A stretch of 64,000 nucleotides of DNA from Piscicola geometra (taxonomy: Eukaryota; Annelida; Clitellata; Hirudinida; Piscicolidae): NCBI GenBank assembly GCA_943735955.1, contig OX030963.1:2623344-2687343 (forward strand), written 5' to 3'. The position numbers and the translations under genes are program-made. The notes under the pieces are model-generated. The model was not told the origin of the DNA and did not search any database. It saw nothing but the letters and a program-made list of their open reading frames with translations. Below are positions 34,301-46,700 of the stretch, in pieces. Each line of letters starts with the position of its first letter. Position 1 is the first letter of the stretch.

Positions 34301-37300
34301 CCACCACCATCATTATCACCACCACCATCATCATCACTACCACCACCACCATCATTATCATCATCATCATCATTATCATCATCATCATTATCATCATCAT
34401 CACCATAGAGACGCCTTCAAAGGACCCACCCAAGAGGAGCAAGAGGCAGACGTCGAGTCGGTGAGTGACGTCATCAAGAAGGAGTACCGGAAGCTAGGCT
34501 CCATCAGGTGATGATGATAACGATGATGGTGGTAGGTGATGATGGTAATGATGGTGGTGATTATGACGATGATGAGGAGGAGAATTATGAAGATGAAGGA
34601 AATCATATGAAGGATGAATGGGTTCAAATAAATGTTGATGAATAGAATGTAGGTGCAGAAGCTAAATAAATCATTAAAAAATTATATAAAATTGTCCAAA
34701 TCACTTTATTAATTCATTTACTCATTTCTCATCACACTCTACACTACTTATTACAACGTCAACAAATTCCCCCCATTCCACCCCCATCGCAGCTTCGCAG
34801 AGGTGGGTGTGTTGTTACACTTCCTGGTGCTTGCAGGTCTCTGGCTGACCAGAAACCCCGAGGTGGTGCCAGGGTGGGGCGATCTGCTGGATAACACGTG
34901 AGTGAGAGAAAAGAACTAAAACATTTTAAAAATAGAAAAAGATCATTAAATAAAGAATAAAATAAATTAATGAATGAATAAAATAAATTATAAAACTATA
35001 GCCATAAAATAACTTAATAAATTAACTAACAAAATAAGCAATAAAATAAAATATAAATAAATTAAATCATGAGTTAAAAACTACCAAAATACCGGAATTC
35101 TAAAGCAAGGCATGCACCACAGGTACGTAACAGACGCCTGTGTAGCAATCACAGTCTCCATCTTCCTCTTCATCTATCCGTGCCAGCTACCCGAGTTTCT
35201 GCGCTGTAGAAAGCAACAAGGTTGTTGTTGTTGATGATGTTGTTGATGATGATGTTGTTGATGATGATGTTGTTGTTGATGATGATGTTGTTGATGATGA
35301 TGTTGTTGATGTTGTTGTTGATGTTGTTGATGATGATGTTGTTGATGATGATGTTGTTGATGTTGTTGTTGATGTTGTTGATACCGTTGATGTTGTTGTT
35401 GATGTTGTTGCTGTTTTTGTTACTATTTCTGATGTTAGTGCTGTAGTTAATGCTTTTATAAAATTACCAGATAATCATCACCACCACAACCACCACCACC
35501 ACCACTACCACAACCACCACCACCACCACTACCACAACCACCACTACCATAACCACAACTACCACAACCACCACCCTTCCCCCCCCACCCCCCCTCAGAC
35601 GAGAGCCATCATCATCATCACCACAAACAACCCAAAGCGTCCACTTCCCTTCTGGACTGGCCTACGGTATCGAAGAAAATGCCGTGGGGGGTGCTGCTGG
35701 TGTTGGGTGGCGGGTTTGCCCTTGCTGAGGCGTGCAAGGTGGAAGGGGGGTTAATGGGGTTGTGGGAGGGGGGTTAATGGAGTTGTGGGAGGGGGGTTAA
35801 TGGAGTTGTGGGAGGGGGGTTAATGGGGTTGTAGGAGAGGGGTTAATGGGGTGGTGAGAGGGGGGTTAATGGGATGGTGGGAGAGGGGTTAATGGGGTGG
35901 TGAGAGGGGGGTTAATGGGATGGTGGGAGAGGGGTTAATGGGGTTGTGGGAGGAGGGTTAATGGGGTGGTGGAAGGGAGGTTAATGGGGTGGTGGGAGGG
36001 GGGTTAATGGGGTTGTAGGAGAGGGGTTAATGGGGTTGTGGGAGGGGGGTTAATGGGGTTGTGGGAGGGGGGTTAATGGGGTTGTGGGAGGGGGGTTAAT
36101 GGAGTTGTGGGAGGGGGGTTAATGGGGTTGTAGGAGAGGGGTTAATGGGGTGGTGGGAGGGGGGTTAATGGGATGGTGGGAGAGGGGTTAATGGGTTTGT
36201 GGGAAGGGGGTTAATGGGGTGGTGGGAGGGGGGTTAATGGGGTGGTGGGAGGGGGGTTAATGGGATGGTGGGAGGGGGGTTAATGGGGTTGTGGGAGGGG
36301 GGTTAATGGGGTTGTGGGAGGGGGGTTAATGGAGTTGTAGGAGAGGGGTTAATGGGGTTGTGGGAGGGGGGTTAATGGAGTTGTGGGAGGGGGGTTAATG
36401 GGGTTGTGGGAGGGGGGTTAATGGAGTTGTGGGAGGGGGGTTAATGGGGTTGTAGGAGAGGGGATAATGGGGTGGTGGGAGGGGGGTTAATGGGATGGTG
36501 GGAGAGGGGTTAATGGGTTTGTGGGAAGGGGGTTAATGGGGTGGTGGGAGGGGGGTTAATGGGGTGGTGGGAGGGGGGTTAATGGGATGGTGGGAGGGGG
36601 GTTAATGGGGTTGTGGGAGGGGGGTTAATGGGGTTGTGGGAGGGGGGTTAATGGAGTTGTAGGAGAGGGGTTAATGGGGTTGTGGGAGGGGGGTTAATGG
36701 AGTTGTGGGAGGGGGGTTAATGGGGTTGTAGGAGAGGGGTTAATGGGGTGGTGGGAGGGGGGTTAATGGAGTTGTGGGAGGGGGGTTAATGGGGTTGTAG
36801 GAGAGGGGTTAATGGGGTGGTGGGAGGGGGGTTAATGGGGTTGTGGGAGGGGGGTTAATGGGGTTGTAGGTGAGGGGTTGTAGGAGAGGGGTTAATGGGG
36901 TGGTGGGAGAGGGGTTAATGGGGTGGTGGGAGGGGGGTTAATGGGATGGTGGGAGAGGGGTTAATGGGGTTGTGGGAGAGGGGTTAATGGGGTGGTGGGA
37001 GGGGGGTTAATGGGGTTGTGGGAGGGGGGTTAATGGAGTTGTGGGAGGGGGGTTAATGGGGTTGTAGGAGAGGGGTTAATGGGGTGGTGGGAGGGGGGTT
37101 AATGGGATGGTGGGAGAGGGGTTAATGGGGTTGTGGGAGGGGGGTTAATGGGGTGGTGGAAGGGAGGTTAATGGGGTGGTGGGAGGGGGGTTAATGGGAT
37201 GGTGGGAGGGGGGTTAATGGGGTGGTGGGAGAGGGGTTAATGGGGTGGTGGGAGGGGGTTAATGGGGTTGTGTGAGGGGAGGAGGGTGGTATTGGTGAGG

Positions 37301-38512
37301 AAGAAAGAAGGTAGGCATCATTGGTGTTAGTTGGAAGGGTGGGGCGATATTGATAGGTGGTGGTGGTGGTGGTGGTGGTGGTGAAGAGATGGAAAAAAAT
37401 GATTAAGTGGGAAGATGGATAATCTAAACTGAAAGTTTAGATTTCTAAATCTGTTATTCAACAAACAAAACCACTTCCAACTTTCCCTCTATTCCATCAA
37501 CCAAAATTTTAAAAAATGTAAAAATTAGTTAAAAATTAATTAAGAAAACTCAAAACCTTTTCAGATCTCCGGTCTAGCGGGGCACATGGGGCGTTTTCTG
37601 GTCACTTTCCAGAACCTTCCGCCATTTCTCATCGTCGTCGTCATCTCACTCATCACCGTCATCCTCACCACCTTCACCAGCAATGTAGCCACTGCCACCA
37701 TCTTTATGCCCATTTTAGCTGAAATGGTGAGGGGGTGGACGGGTGGACGGGATGAATTAATTGGGATAAAAGTGAAATCTATCCAAATTCATTGCAACCA
37801 TTTTTTAATCCATCTACAATCCATCTACAATCCATCCAAATCTATCCAAAAATCTACCCTTATCTATCCCAAAATCCTTTCATTACCCCTCAAACCCGCC
37901 CTTTGAGCGCTCTTGAATTTGATGAAAGAGCGCTATAAAAATGTCTTCGATTGAATGATTGGTTGATTGACAAACCCTAATTATTAATCCATCCCAAAAT
38001 GCAGGCGGAGTTGGTGACAGTGCATCCATTGTACCTGATGATCCCAGTCACTATCAGCACCTCATTCGCCTTCATCCTCCCGGTTTCAACTCCTCCCAAC
38101 GCCATTGTGTACGCCCATGGTGGACTCAAAATCAAGGATATGGTGTGTTGGGGGAGGAGGAAGAGGAGGAAAGGAGGAGGAGGAAGAAGAGGGGAGGGGA
38201 GGAGGAGGAAGGAAAGGGGAGGCTAAGGATTGAAAGAATGAAGAGTAGTAGAAAAAAAAGAGAAGAGGGAAAGGGTGAGGGTTGAGTGATTTAGAAATTT
38301 TACAACTTTTATAGCGCAATTATAAGAAAAATTAAAATAAATTAGTTATTGCATTTTAATTTGTTCACCAGGTGGTAGCAGGCATCCCCCTGACAGTCTT
38401 CTGCATGCTGATCCTCCACCTGATGACCAACACGTGGGCCTACAAGTACTTCGACCTGGGCACCTTTCCAGCATGGGCCATAATAAGTAACAGTACTGTG
38501 GTAGTACCCTGA
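28301..38512 (+). CDS. SLC13-family sodium/dicarboxylate-type symporter A, 14 exons, giant cytoplasmic loop
   Basis: Exons 28301-28420, 29378-29527, 29972-30087, 30538-30701 (donor uncertain; 30662 also fits phase), 31575-33105, 33355-33483, 33950-34066, 34409-34507, 34793-34897, 35123-35220, 35599-35738, 37565-37726, 38005-38142 and 38372-38512 give about 1069 residues; family members usually have 550-620. SLC13 carriers move di/tricarboxylates or sulfate with sodium across the plasma membrane. Landmarks are [34 protein letters not shown], the first SNT ([14 protein letters not shown]), [14 protein letters not shown], the second site [12 protein letters not shown] and the signature [16 protein letters not shown]. 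The ATG at 28301 follows an in-frame stop at 28286-28288. Exon 31575-33105 encodes a loop of about 510 residues between membrane segments 4 and 5, disordered and rich in Lys, Glu, Asn and Ser. The substrate cannot be told from sequence. Confidence 0.9.
29640..29971 (+). repeat. CTC/CTT polypyrimidine repeat, SLC13-A intron 2
   Basis: About 330 bases of nearly pure pyrimidine (CCTCCT, TTCTCC), running into the CAG acceptor of exon 29972-30087. It is open in several frames as Ser/Pro/Leu or, on the other strand, Glu/Lys/Arg runs. It is intronic. Confidence 0.95.
33661..33925. repeat. ATCC/ATGC (8-bp CATCCATG) repeat, SLC13-A intron
   Basis: Tandem CATCCATGCATC units, interspersed with CATT and CCCT variants, between exons ending 33483 and starting 33950. 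Confidence 0.95.
34296..34408. repeat. CAC/CAT repeat, SLC13-A intron
   Basis: ACCACCACCATCATC-type array reaching up to the acceptor of exon 34409-34507. Confidence 0.9.
35221..35420. repeat. GTTGTTGATGAT repeat starting exactly at a splice donor
   Basis: The array begins at the GT of the donor after exon 35123-35220, so the donor (GTTGTT) is itself the first repeat unit. Confidence 0.9.
35739..37290 (+). repeat. 1.5-kb G-rich 23-bp minisatellite, SLC13-A intron 11
   Basis: More than 60 tandem units of 23 bp built from GGGGTTAATGGGG, then GTTGTGGGAGG or GTGGTGGGAGG variants. Higher-order blocks of several units recur (compare 36060-36260 with 36290-36590). Nearly the whole intron between donor 35739 and acceptor 37564 is repeat. 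The sense strand carries runs of three to six G and could form quadruplexes in DNA or RNA. Confidence 0.97.
37904..37970 (-). repeat. Dispersed hairpin element, copy 3 (inverted)
   Basis: GAGCGCTCTTGAATTTGATG followed by AAAGAGCGCTATA is the reverse complement of the element at 53405-53470, with GATTGAATGATTGG downstream as the reverse of the CAATCAATC lead. It is in SLC13-A intron 12. Confidence 0.7.
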
Positions 38513-38665
38513 ATTAGTAATAGTACTTTGGTACCCTGAATTAGTAATAGTACTGTAGTACCGTGAATAAGGCATACTACTTTGGTACCCTGAATTAGTA
38601 ATAGTACTGTAGTACCGTGAATAAGGCATACTACTTTGGTACCCTGAATTAGTAATTTTACTTTG
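38490..38665 (+). repeat. Tandem repeat in the 3' end of SLC13-A
   Basis: TACCCTGAATTAGTAATAGT and related units recur about four times, beginning inside the last codons (the stop TGA at 38510-38512 lies in the first unit) and continuing into the 3' UTR with a GAATAAGGCATACTAC variant. Confidence 0.8.
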
Positions 38666-40757
38666 GTGCCCTGAAGACAAAATTTGATTGAGAGATAGGG
38701 AAAAGTTGATTGGGAAAGAGAGAAGTTGATTGGGAAAGAGAAAAATGAAAATGAGAGAAAGGGAGCGGAGGGAAGAGTTTTGAAGATAGAAGTTGATTTG
38801 AAGAAAGGGAGAGAAATGAGAGGAAGGATGGGAGGAGGGTATGTGGAAAGAAATTGGAGAGAAAAAAAGATAATTTGTAAATAAAGTATTTAAAAAGCTA
38901 GTCATCTTATCCATAGAAACTTATATGAGTAATTCTATAGTAGTGCGCTATTACAATGAGTTGGATGTGTGGGGAGATAAGACGTTGAGAAAGAGAAAAG
39001 AAACTGAAAGAAGGAAAGAGAAGGAAAGAGAAAAAGAGGAGTTTAGAGGAAATAAAAAAATTCAAGAATAAAAAGTGATTTTCAGAAAGTAGTTTAAAAA
39101 ACAAAAGTATTTTTTAGAGAAAGTAGATGCTTTGTGGAAAGAAAGTTTTTATTATAGGAAAAAAATAATATAAAAAATTGATTTTTTCAAAGGTATTGTG
39201 GTGTCGGATATCATTACTACTTTTAAAAACATGTATTTGTATTATTTCGTAGACTTCCGTTCTAATCAGAGTCATTGCTTTTCAGGCTTCTTTATTTTTT
39301 TATGCTTTCATATGAAACCTATTTTTAATTTTATTTAAATTGACTTATAATAGGCTATTACATTATCGAAAATGATCTTACATTCGTTTTGTTGCCTTCG
39401 TCTTTTACGCGTCTTTTCCATCCGCTTGTAGGGGTACTACTATCAGCATCTCCTCATCCCCACAAACCACCCAATTTAATTCCTCATCCCCATAAACCAC
39501 CCAATTTACCCCCTCATGCATCACAAACTACCTATTACACCCCTTTATCCCCACAAACCATCCATTTAGCAAGCTTTTATTCTTATCATATAACTATTTT
39601 CGAATAACTTTTTACTAACAACTGCCATAACCCCTATTACCATCATCATTACCACCACCATAACCCTTACCACCACCATCATCATCATTATCATCACCAT
39701 TACCACATTCATCATCATCATCATTATCATCACCCCATCCCCCTTTTTTCCCTCGATCCCCCCTTAATCCCAAAGGCTTAACATGACATCGATAATAATT
39801 TGTTTCTTTCACCGCGACGCTACTTACTTCGTACATAACTTTTTAAATGTTTAGACAAAAATTTGTAAAAATTGTATATAAAACCAATTCTAGGACGCCT
39901 ATATTTTGGGTGTTATATTTCCAAATTTGCCTCATTTTTAGAAATTTTGATGAATTTTTAATAACGAACTTTTTAAAAATTGTAAAAAACGATTTCGTAG
40001 TTTTGTTTTGAAGCTTTTCATAGATGATTAAATAAATATTATAAAAAATAAGTAGTAATAATAAATATACCGAGAAAATGAAATAATTCAGAAATACAAA
40101 CGCACAAATTTATTTCCATACATATAAATTGTATTACCTACAATATTTCAATTTGACTTATTGCAGCTTCTAGAATTCACTCGAAAGCGACATTTTAGAA
40201 TAGTTCATATATGCAAATGTGATTTTGGCTTAATTAATTTAACATGAATAAATTATCTTACAAATTTACCTATTAGGTTTATATTTAATATTCGAAAACC
40301 TCTCTTTTATAACCGCTATTTTCAACATCATCTGTCTTTTCTATCGTATTTAAATCTTATTTTCTATTTCTCAAATGATTTAAAAAACTAAATTTTGAAT
40401 GATTTATTCATCGTTTTTAATTTTAATTCAAGGAAATGTGTGTATTTAGTTCGCAAGTATTTCTGAACCTTATTAAAATAAAATCTTTCTGTTGAAAGTT
40501 TTTTCACGGTTCATTACATCATTCTTTTGACTCAACTCAATCATCTCCTCTACAATTCACTCCCTATTTAGTCTATAATACGAACATTTCAACAAACCAA
40601 CCAACAAACACCATGTTTCCAGAACTAATAATTTTACTATTCGACCCTCTAGCTACACAATTTTAACTCAGAAAAGTCACTAAAAACAACCAATCATTGC
40701 TACGGTAGACCCACACTATAACCAGTCTGTAAGTCACTCGAAAAAACTCACGGACTC
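38666..40757. other. Intergenic space between convergent SLC13-A and SLC13-B
   Basis: Purine-rich GGGAAAGAGA tracts (38690-39060), four near-copies of CCCCACAAACCACC (39450-39570), CAT/CAC repeats (39640-39735) and AT-rich DNA. No gene was recognised. Confidence 0.5.
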
Positions 40758-43700
40758 CTACGGCACAACCACACTACAATTTACTTGCTGGGCCCAATCT
40801 GGCCATTGGTTTAGTTCAAAGAACAGTGAACCAATAGAGTGCATGCCGATAATTGCGCTTGCAAGTGTGATCAATATCAAGGGAAGTCCTGACTTTAACT
40901 GTGGTGGTGGTGGTTGTTGGGAAAGGGGTAGAGTGTTTATGGAATGTGTGGCGTTGTGTAGATTCGATGGGGAGTGTGGTAGTTGAAATAGTCGTTGTGG
41001 TGGTTGTCTCCATTGTGATGTTGCTGGTTCTTAATTAAAGAAAAAAAAAGAATATAAACGTGAAAAAATTTACATTTAGTTTTTACAATTTAAACGCTCC
41101 ATTTACAAGACACTTCCTACCCTTCGCTCCCTCCTTCCCCCAATCTCACCATATCGCAGATGGAAATATCACCATAGGAGAAAGCTATGGCGTTTGGAGG
41201 GGTGCCAACCGGGAGGATGAAGGCAAATGAGGTGCACATGGCAACAGGCATCATGTAGTAGAAGGGGTTGGTGCAGGTTTGGATGGAGAACTGGAAAGGT
41301 GCGAGAGATGGTGAATGACAAATTTAAATAGTTGTAAAAACAATTTTTTTTTCTTCCAACTTGTGTGATTGCAGCAAAGTAATCTCTTACTTGGGCTATG
41401 ATGGGTAGGATGATGGTGGCTACAGCGGAGTTGGGAGCAAGTTGGGTTGCGAGGATGGTGATGGAGCAGAGGGTGACGTTGATTGCAAGCGTGGGAAGGC
41501 TTCGGAGGAGGAGTAATTTATGGAGAATGGTTTCGGAAAGCTTTGTGCTCTTTGGGGAGGTTTGGTGGGTGGTGGGTGGGTGGGTGTGGATTATAAATGG
41601 TTGTGAATTGATGGATAGAGGAGTAAATTGATGAATGAATTGGTTTTCTAATTTAGTAAATTATCTTTAAATCTTGAAGTTTTCACAATTAATTGATCAT
41701 CATCTCCCTACCCACTCCCACAACCACCTACTTCAAATGCATCGGCCAAAGCAAAACCACCGCCCAGCAGAATCAGAATTCCCCATGGCATTTGAATGCA
41801 CGATCTGTACCAGTCTAGAACCGGTCGTTGTGTTTTTCTGTCTTAGAGGAGGAAAAATAAAAGAATTTTTTAAAATAAATGAAAGGGTTTTATTGTTTTG
41901 GTAAAGAATCTGGTTCGTCGAATTATAATTTAAAAACCTGTATGGCTATTACACTCCGGTTTGTAATTAAAAACAAATGTAAGTAATGTATTGCATGGTA
42001 CTCTAAAACTTGAAAGTTTCCTATAACCGGTCAAGTCCTAAGGGATTATAATGTTGTTCGTAAGTTATAAAATAAAAAAACAAACTGTTTTTGTCTCCGA
42101 AGCAAGCGGATCTTGGGCGATGAATCGGCAAGATGAAGAGAAAGAAGATTATTGTAAAGGTCAATGTGGTGTCCGTGACAAAACTGGAAGAGGAATAGTG
42201 GTGGAAAAATTTTAAGGATTTAAAAGTTACCGGTTATAAACAAACAACCCCCACTCACCAAACAATACCCAAAAAAACCTGTCTAAACAAAACCAACGAT
42301 CCCCCATCACCCACCTACTAACTAAACACACACTCGCCCAGTCCCAGCACGCACCTACTATCAAACCCATACCCCCTCTCCCCAACCAACAACTTTCACC
42401 CTAAACACCCACCAACCAACCCACACTACACCCCTTCAACCAACCAACCCACACTACACCCCCCAACCAACCAACCCACCCCACACCCCCCAACCAACCA
42501 ACCCACACTACACCCCCCAACCAACCCATCCTACACCCCCTCAACCAACCAACCCACCCCACACCCCTCAACCAACCAACCCACACTAAAACCCCAACCA
42601 ACCCACCCTCCTTCCTCTCAACCAACCAACCCACCCTACACCCCTCAACCAACCAACCCACGCTACACCCCCTCAACCAACCAACCATGTATTAACATTC
42701 TGCATGGCCACCTGCGTTCCATTTCCAGGCGTGCTCTGAGACACTTGCCTTTCCTCCTCGTGTTTCAACAATGACTCCCAGCCCGGCATGAATTGGGGAT
42801 TCCGGGTGATTTTCAGGACGGCTAACGCCATGAAGAAGAATGCGACGATGAACTCGCCTAGTCTGCGTCGAGTTGAATGGAAAAATAGAATGTTTGGGAG
42901 GTGAGAAAATCATGAGAAAATGAATGTAATAGTTTTTAAAATGTATTATAAATGCTTTGATGTTTTTTCTTATTTAAAATGTATTTATTAAATTTGTTTA
43001 ATATTTTCAATTGAATAATTGATTAAAACAATTGAATGTCGCCCCTACTTTAAGCTTCCAAGCTTTGCAAATTCTTCCTTGATCACCTTCCGTACCGTAG
43101 TCGGATCGTTTTGCTTAGAGAATTTGAAAATATTATTATATCAAAAATATTATTATATCAAAAATATTAATTAGTAATAAAAATAATGATTATAATATTT
43201 GTATATAGATAAAACCGAAACAATTTCAAATATATGCAAGTCATTAAAACCATTAAAAACTCAGAGAAGAACACCAAAGTCTAAACTAAAACACAGCAAA
43301 AATCAACAAGCAAAAACCTACAGTCTTACAGCCAAAAGAGCGTCCGATGCCAAGAAAGAGAGTGACGATGATGAACCAAGCGAGCATCAGATCGACCGTT
43401 AAGACAGGCACTCCAATCATCCACCAGAAGTCGTAGCTGACAGTGTTGGTGCCGTAGATACTGTGTAGAATGGAAGGAGATGGTGGGTTGGGGTGAGAAG
43501 ATGGATGGTGAGTAAAGAATGTTAAGTTGAGTGAATAAATTCGTGAGTATGAAAACATAAAAAAGACATCAAACAAGTCGACGCGAGCAAAATTCAAATT
43601 CGTTCAAATTTATCTACTCGAAACTAACTCGTCAAGAATTTGTTTCACTAAAATGTTTGCACTGGCTCCCCTCAGAGAAGCTATGCCGCCCAAGCTGCAA

Positions 43701-46700
43701 GAAAAGGCGATCGAGATTTTGAGAGCAGTTTTGAACTTCTGGAACCAAAACTCTTCGTCATCTTTGAAAACTACTCTGTTTCTTTAAGGTGTTGAATGAG
43801 GAGAGGGTTAATAGGACGAATAGTGGTGGGAAAAGTTGATAGGGGAAAAAGAGGAGCGATGGAAAAGATGAAAAATAGAACATTTGAAAAAAAGCGTGAA
43901 AAGAAAGACCTAGTCTAGTTTAAAATAAAATGTAAAAATAATAAAATGAATTAGATTGGATAAAATTAAAATTAAAAAAATAACATTATTGAAATGATAA
44001 AGAATATTGAATTTAGTAACAAATGATTAACTAAATAACGCTTTTTTATTTGAGAAATTCCTGTTCTTTTCGATCTCGTTTAGGAGGAATTGCGAGACTG
44101 GAATCATGATGCAACTAATGGCCACATTGCTCGTCCACATGGAGAGGAAAGAGGTGAGGAACATGAAGCCGAAGATGATCCTGGGGGGGGGGGGGAGGGT
44201 GGTAGAGCAGGTTGAAGGGGTGGAGAAGGTTGAAGAGGGATGGTGGAGGGGGTTTGAGGAGGTAAAGATTGCGGAAAGGCATGTGGTGGTGGTGAATGGA
44301 AGGATGTTATTGATAGTGTAGTAGAAAAATGTGAAAAAGGCGTTATGAATGACGGAAAATTTATTCAAACAGGTGGTTTGAATTGTTGTTAGTGTGTAGA
44401 TGGCTACTAACACACAACTAAAAACAACACAGTTTCTCGTCAAGCAACACTACAACACCCTTCCCAACACCCTTCCCAGCACATCACTCACGAAAACATT
44501 CTCTCACCATTTCGGCTTCGGTCCAACGACAATGAGGAGGCTCAGAGCCAGTCGCTTGTGGAGGTTTGTGTTCTCGAAGGATAAAGCCACCAAGAGGGCA
44601 CCGAAATACAACATGTTGGAGTCCTGGAGCACGGGTGAAATAATAATAATAATAATGACGAGCATTATTATAGTGGCGTATAACCCGAACGGGCTTCAAG
44701 GCCACTTAGGCCTCATATTTTCATTTGAATGATTGATAAGTATGAGAAGCGAGAATTAAAAGTGTTAAATTTAAAGAGTAATATAAATAAAATAAAAGGA
44801 AAGGTTGAATTGTATTCCAAGATTTACATTTTGGAAATAATTATAATACAACTTTCAAAATTATATTCTGGTGTCTAATAGATAAAAATAGATAAACACT
44901 TTTTAAAAATAGACTAATTTTTATTTAAAGATTCAAACATTGGAAATAGTTATAGTTAATGTTAAACACTATATAATTAGTAGACATTATAGCATTTCTC
45001 AAGTTAATTATAATTGAAACCTTGAGGTAATTTTCGCATGTCTGCGCGGTTGGCATGATGCCAAGTGTGGGGAAGAGAGCAACCGGAAGGAGGGAGGTTG
45101 CCGCCAGTGGAATCACTTCCGTCATCCAGTAGATCATCATCAGGACCGTCACATACACCAGTCTGCCTTGCTGTGGTGGGGGGGAGAAGATGGAGGGGGT
45201 GGATTGGAGTGGGTTGTAGTGGGAATGGGATGTTTGGGTGGGTTGTGAAGATGGGTTAGGTTGTCATGTTGGAGATGTGATGGGTTGTGGAGATGGCATG
45301 GGTTGTGTTAGGACTGTGGTGATGGGTTGAGTTTTGATAGGATTATGGAGATGGGTTAGGTTGTGGTGGATTATTATATTTCATAAAATCTTAATTTAAA
45401 AAAAAATATTTAAATTTTAAGCATGTAAAATTCTATAATGGATTGAAGCATATTAAAAGATGTCTTAGATTGAAACATTCGCTAATAGTTTTAACTGAAA
45501 ACTTTGGAGTTCCAGAAGACAAGGATTGGGATGAGGAGGAGGGGAGTGAAGATGAAGATGAGGGTTTTCTTGATACGCCACAACTGGTAACAACATCCGA
45601 CCCTGGGCTTGTCAAGGTTGAAGGAACTATCATGAGTTGAAGATATTGAAGCTGGTTCCCTCTTGGGACCAAATTCTCCAAGAGCGTTGTAGTCGTCATC
45701 GTCGATTTTGTTGTAGAAGGATGTGGGAGGAATTTTGCGATTTGGATTATCGTTCAAGAATTGGGACTTGATTTCATCGCTCGTTTCTGAGTCTTTGAAG
45801 GCTCTGGGCGGAATGTACCACGACTGGAGCTTACCTGCTTTTCCTTTCGGATCTCGTCCACTGGTCGATCCTGTCTTCTTCTTGATTTTGTTGAACATGG
45901 GATTCTCCATGGGCACGCTTTCTTGGCTGGGGGTTTTTTCCAGCGGGGTTTCAGCGTTTCCGTCCAAGCCACTGGCCCGGGAGCTTCGAGAGGTGTTTGA
46001 GGCGGATACCCTCGCGTCGTTCGCAACAAGTTTAGGTTGGGGCGCTTGTTTGTGAGTGATACTTGCTTTTTTCAAATAGGATTTCGGTTTTGCAGCATTG
46101 GTAGGTTTTCTCGGGTTTTTCTTCTTTTTCTGAGACTTTGAGTTATTTGAGTCTCGGAGGCTATCTTCGTCGGTGTCGCTATTAGTCTCTTGCTCCAGAT
46201 TTGCTTCTCTCTCTAAAACTTCTTTTTTCAACCTTCTTGGGTAACTGCCTGTTATTATATTGTAGCGGTTAATAAATAACTTTTTTTTTCTTTTTGGAGG
46301 TTTTGATCCAGGTAAAAAACTCACAACTGAAGAAGAAGAAGACGATTCTACAGATGGATTCGACGATGCATCCATGGGCGGTTTTGTATTCTCATTAAAG
46401 TTTTTATCTACTTGGATTTTTGCTTTTGGAAGTGACTTTTTTGTTTCCTTTCCAGCTTTCTGAGGTTTCACTTCATCTTCGCTTCCGGAACCAGAAGAAG
46501 ATTCTTGTTCAAGTTTCCGTTCTCTTTCAAGATTTTCTTCCCTTTCTCTTACTTCTTTTTTCAACCTTCTGGGATAACTTCCAGTTATAATATTGTACCG
46601 TTTGGGAAATAACTTTTTCTTCGTTTCAGGCGGCTTTGAACCAGCTTTGAATTCCACAACGGAAGATGAAGAAGATGAAGATGCTGATGCACTGGATGGA

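Noticed and set aside
35739..37290. Possible CRISPR-like array
   Set aside because: Units are contiguous with no unique spacers, in a eukaryotic intron; it is a minisatellite.
45493..45640. Plus-strand acidic ORF (DEEEGSEDEDEG)
   Set aside because: Antisense of SLC13-B exon 1, which has a much longer, homologous frame.
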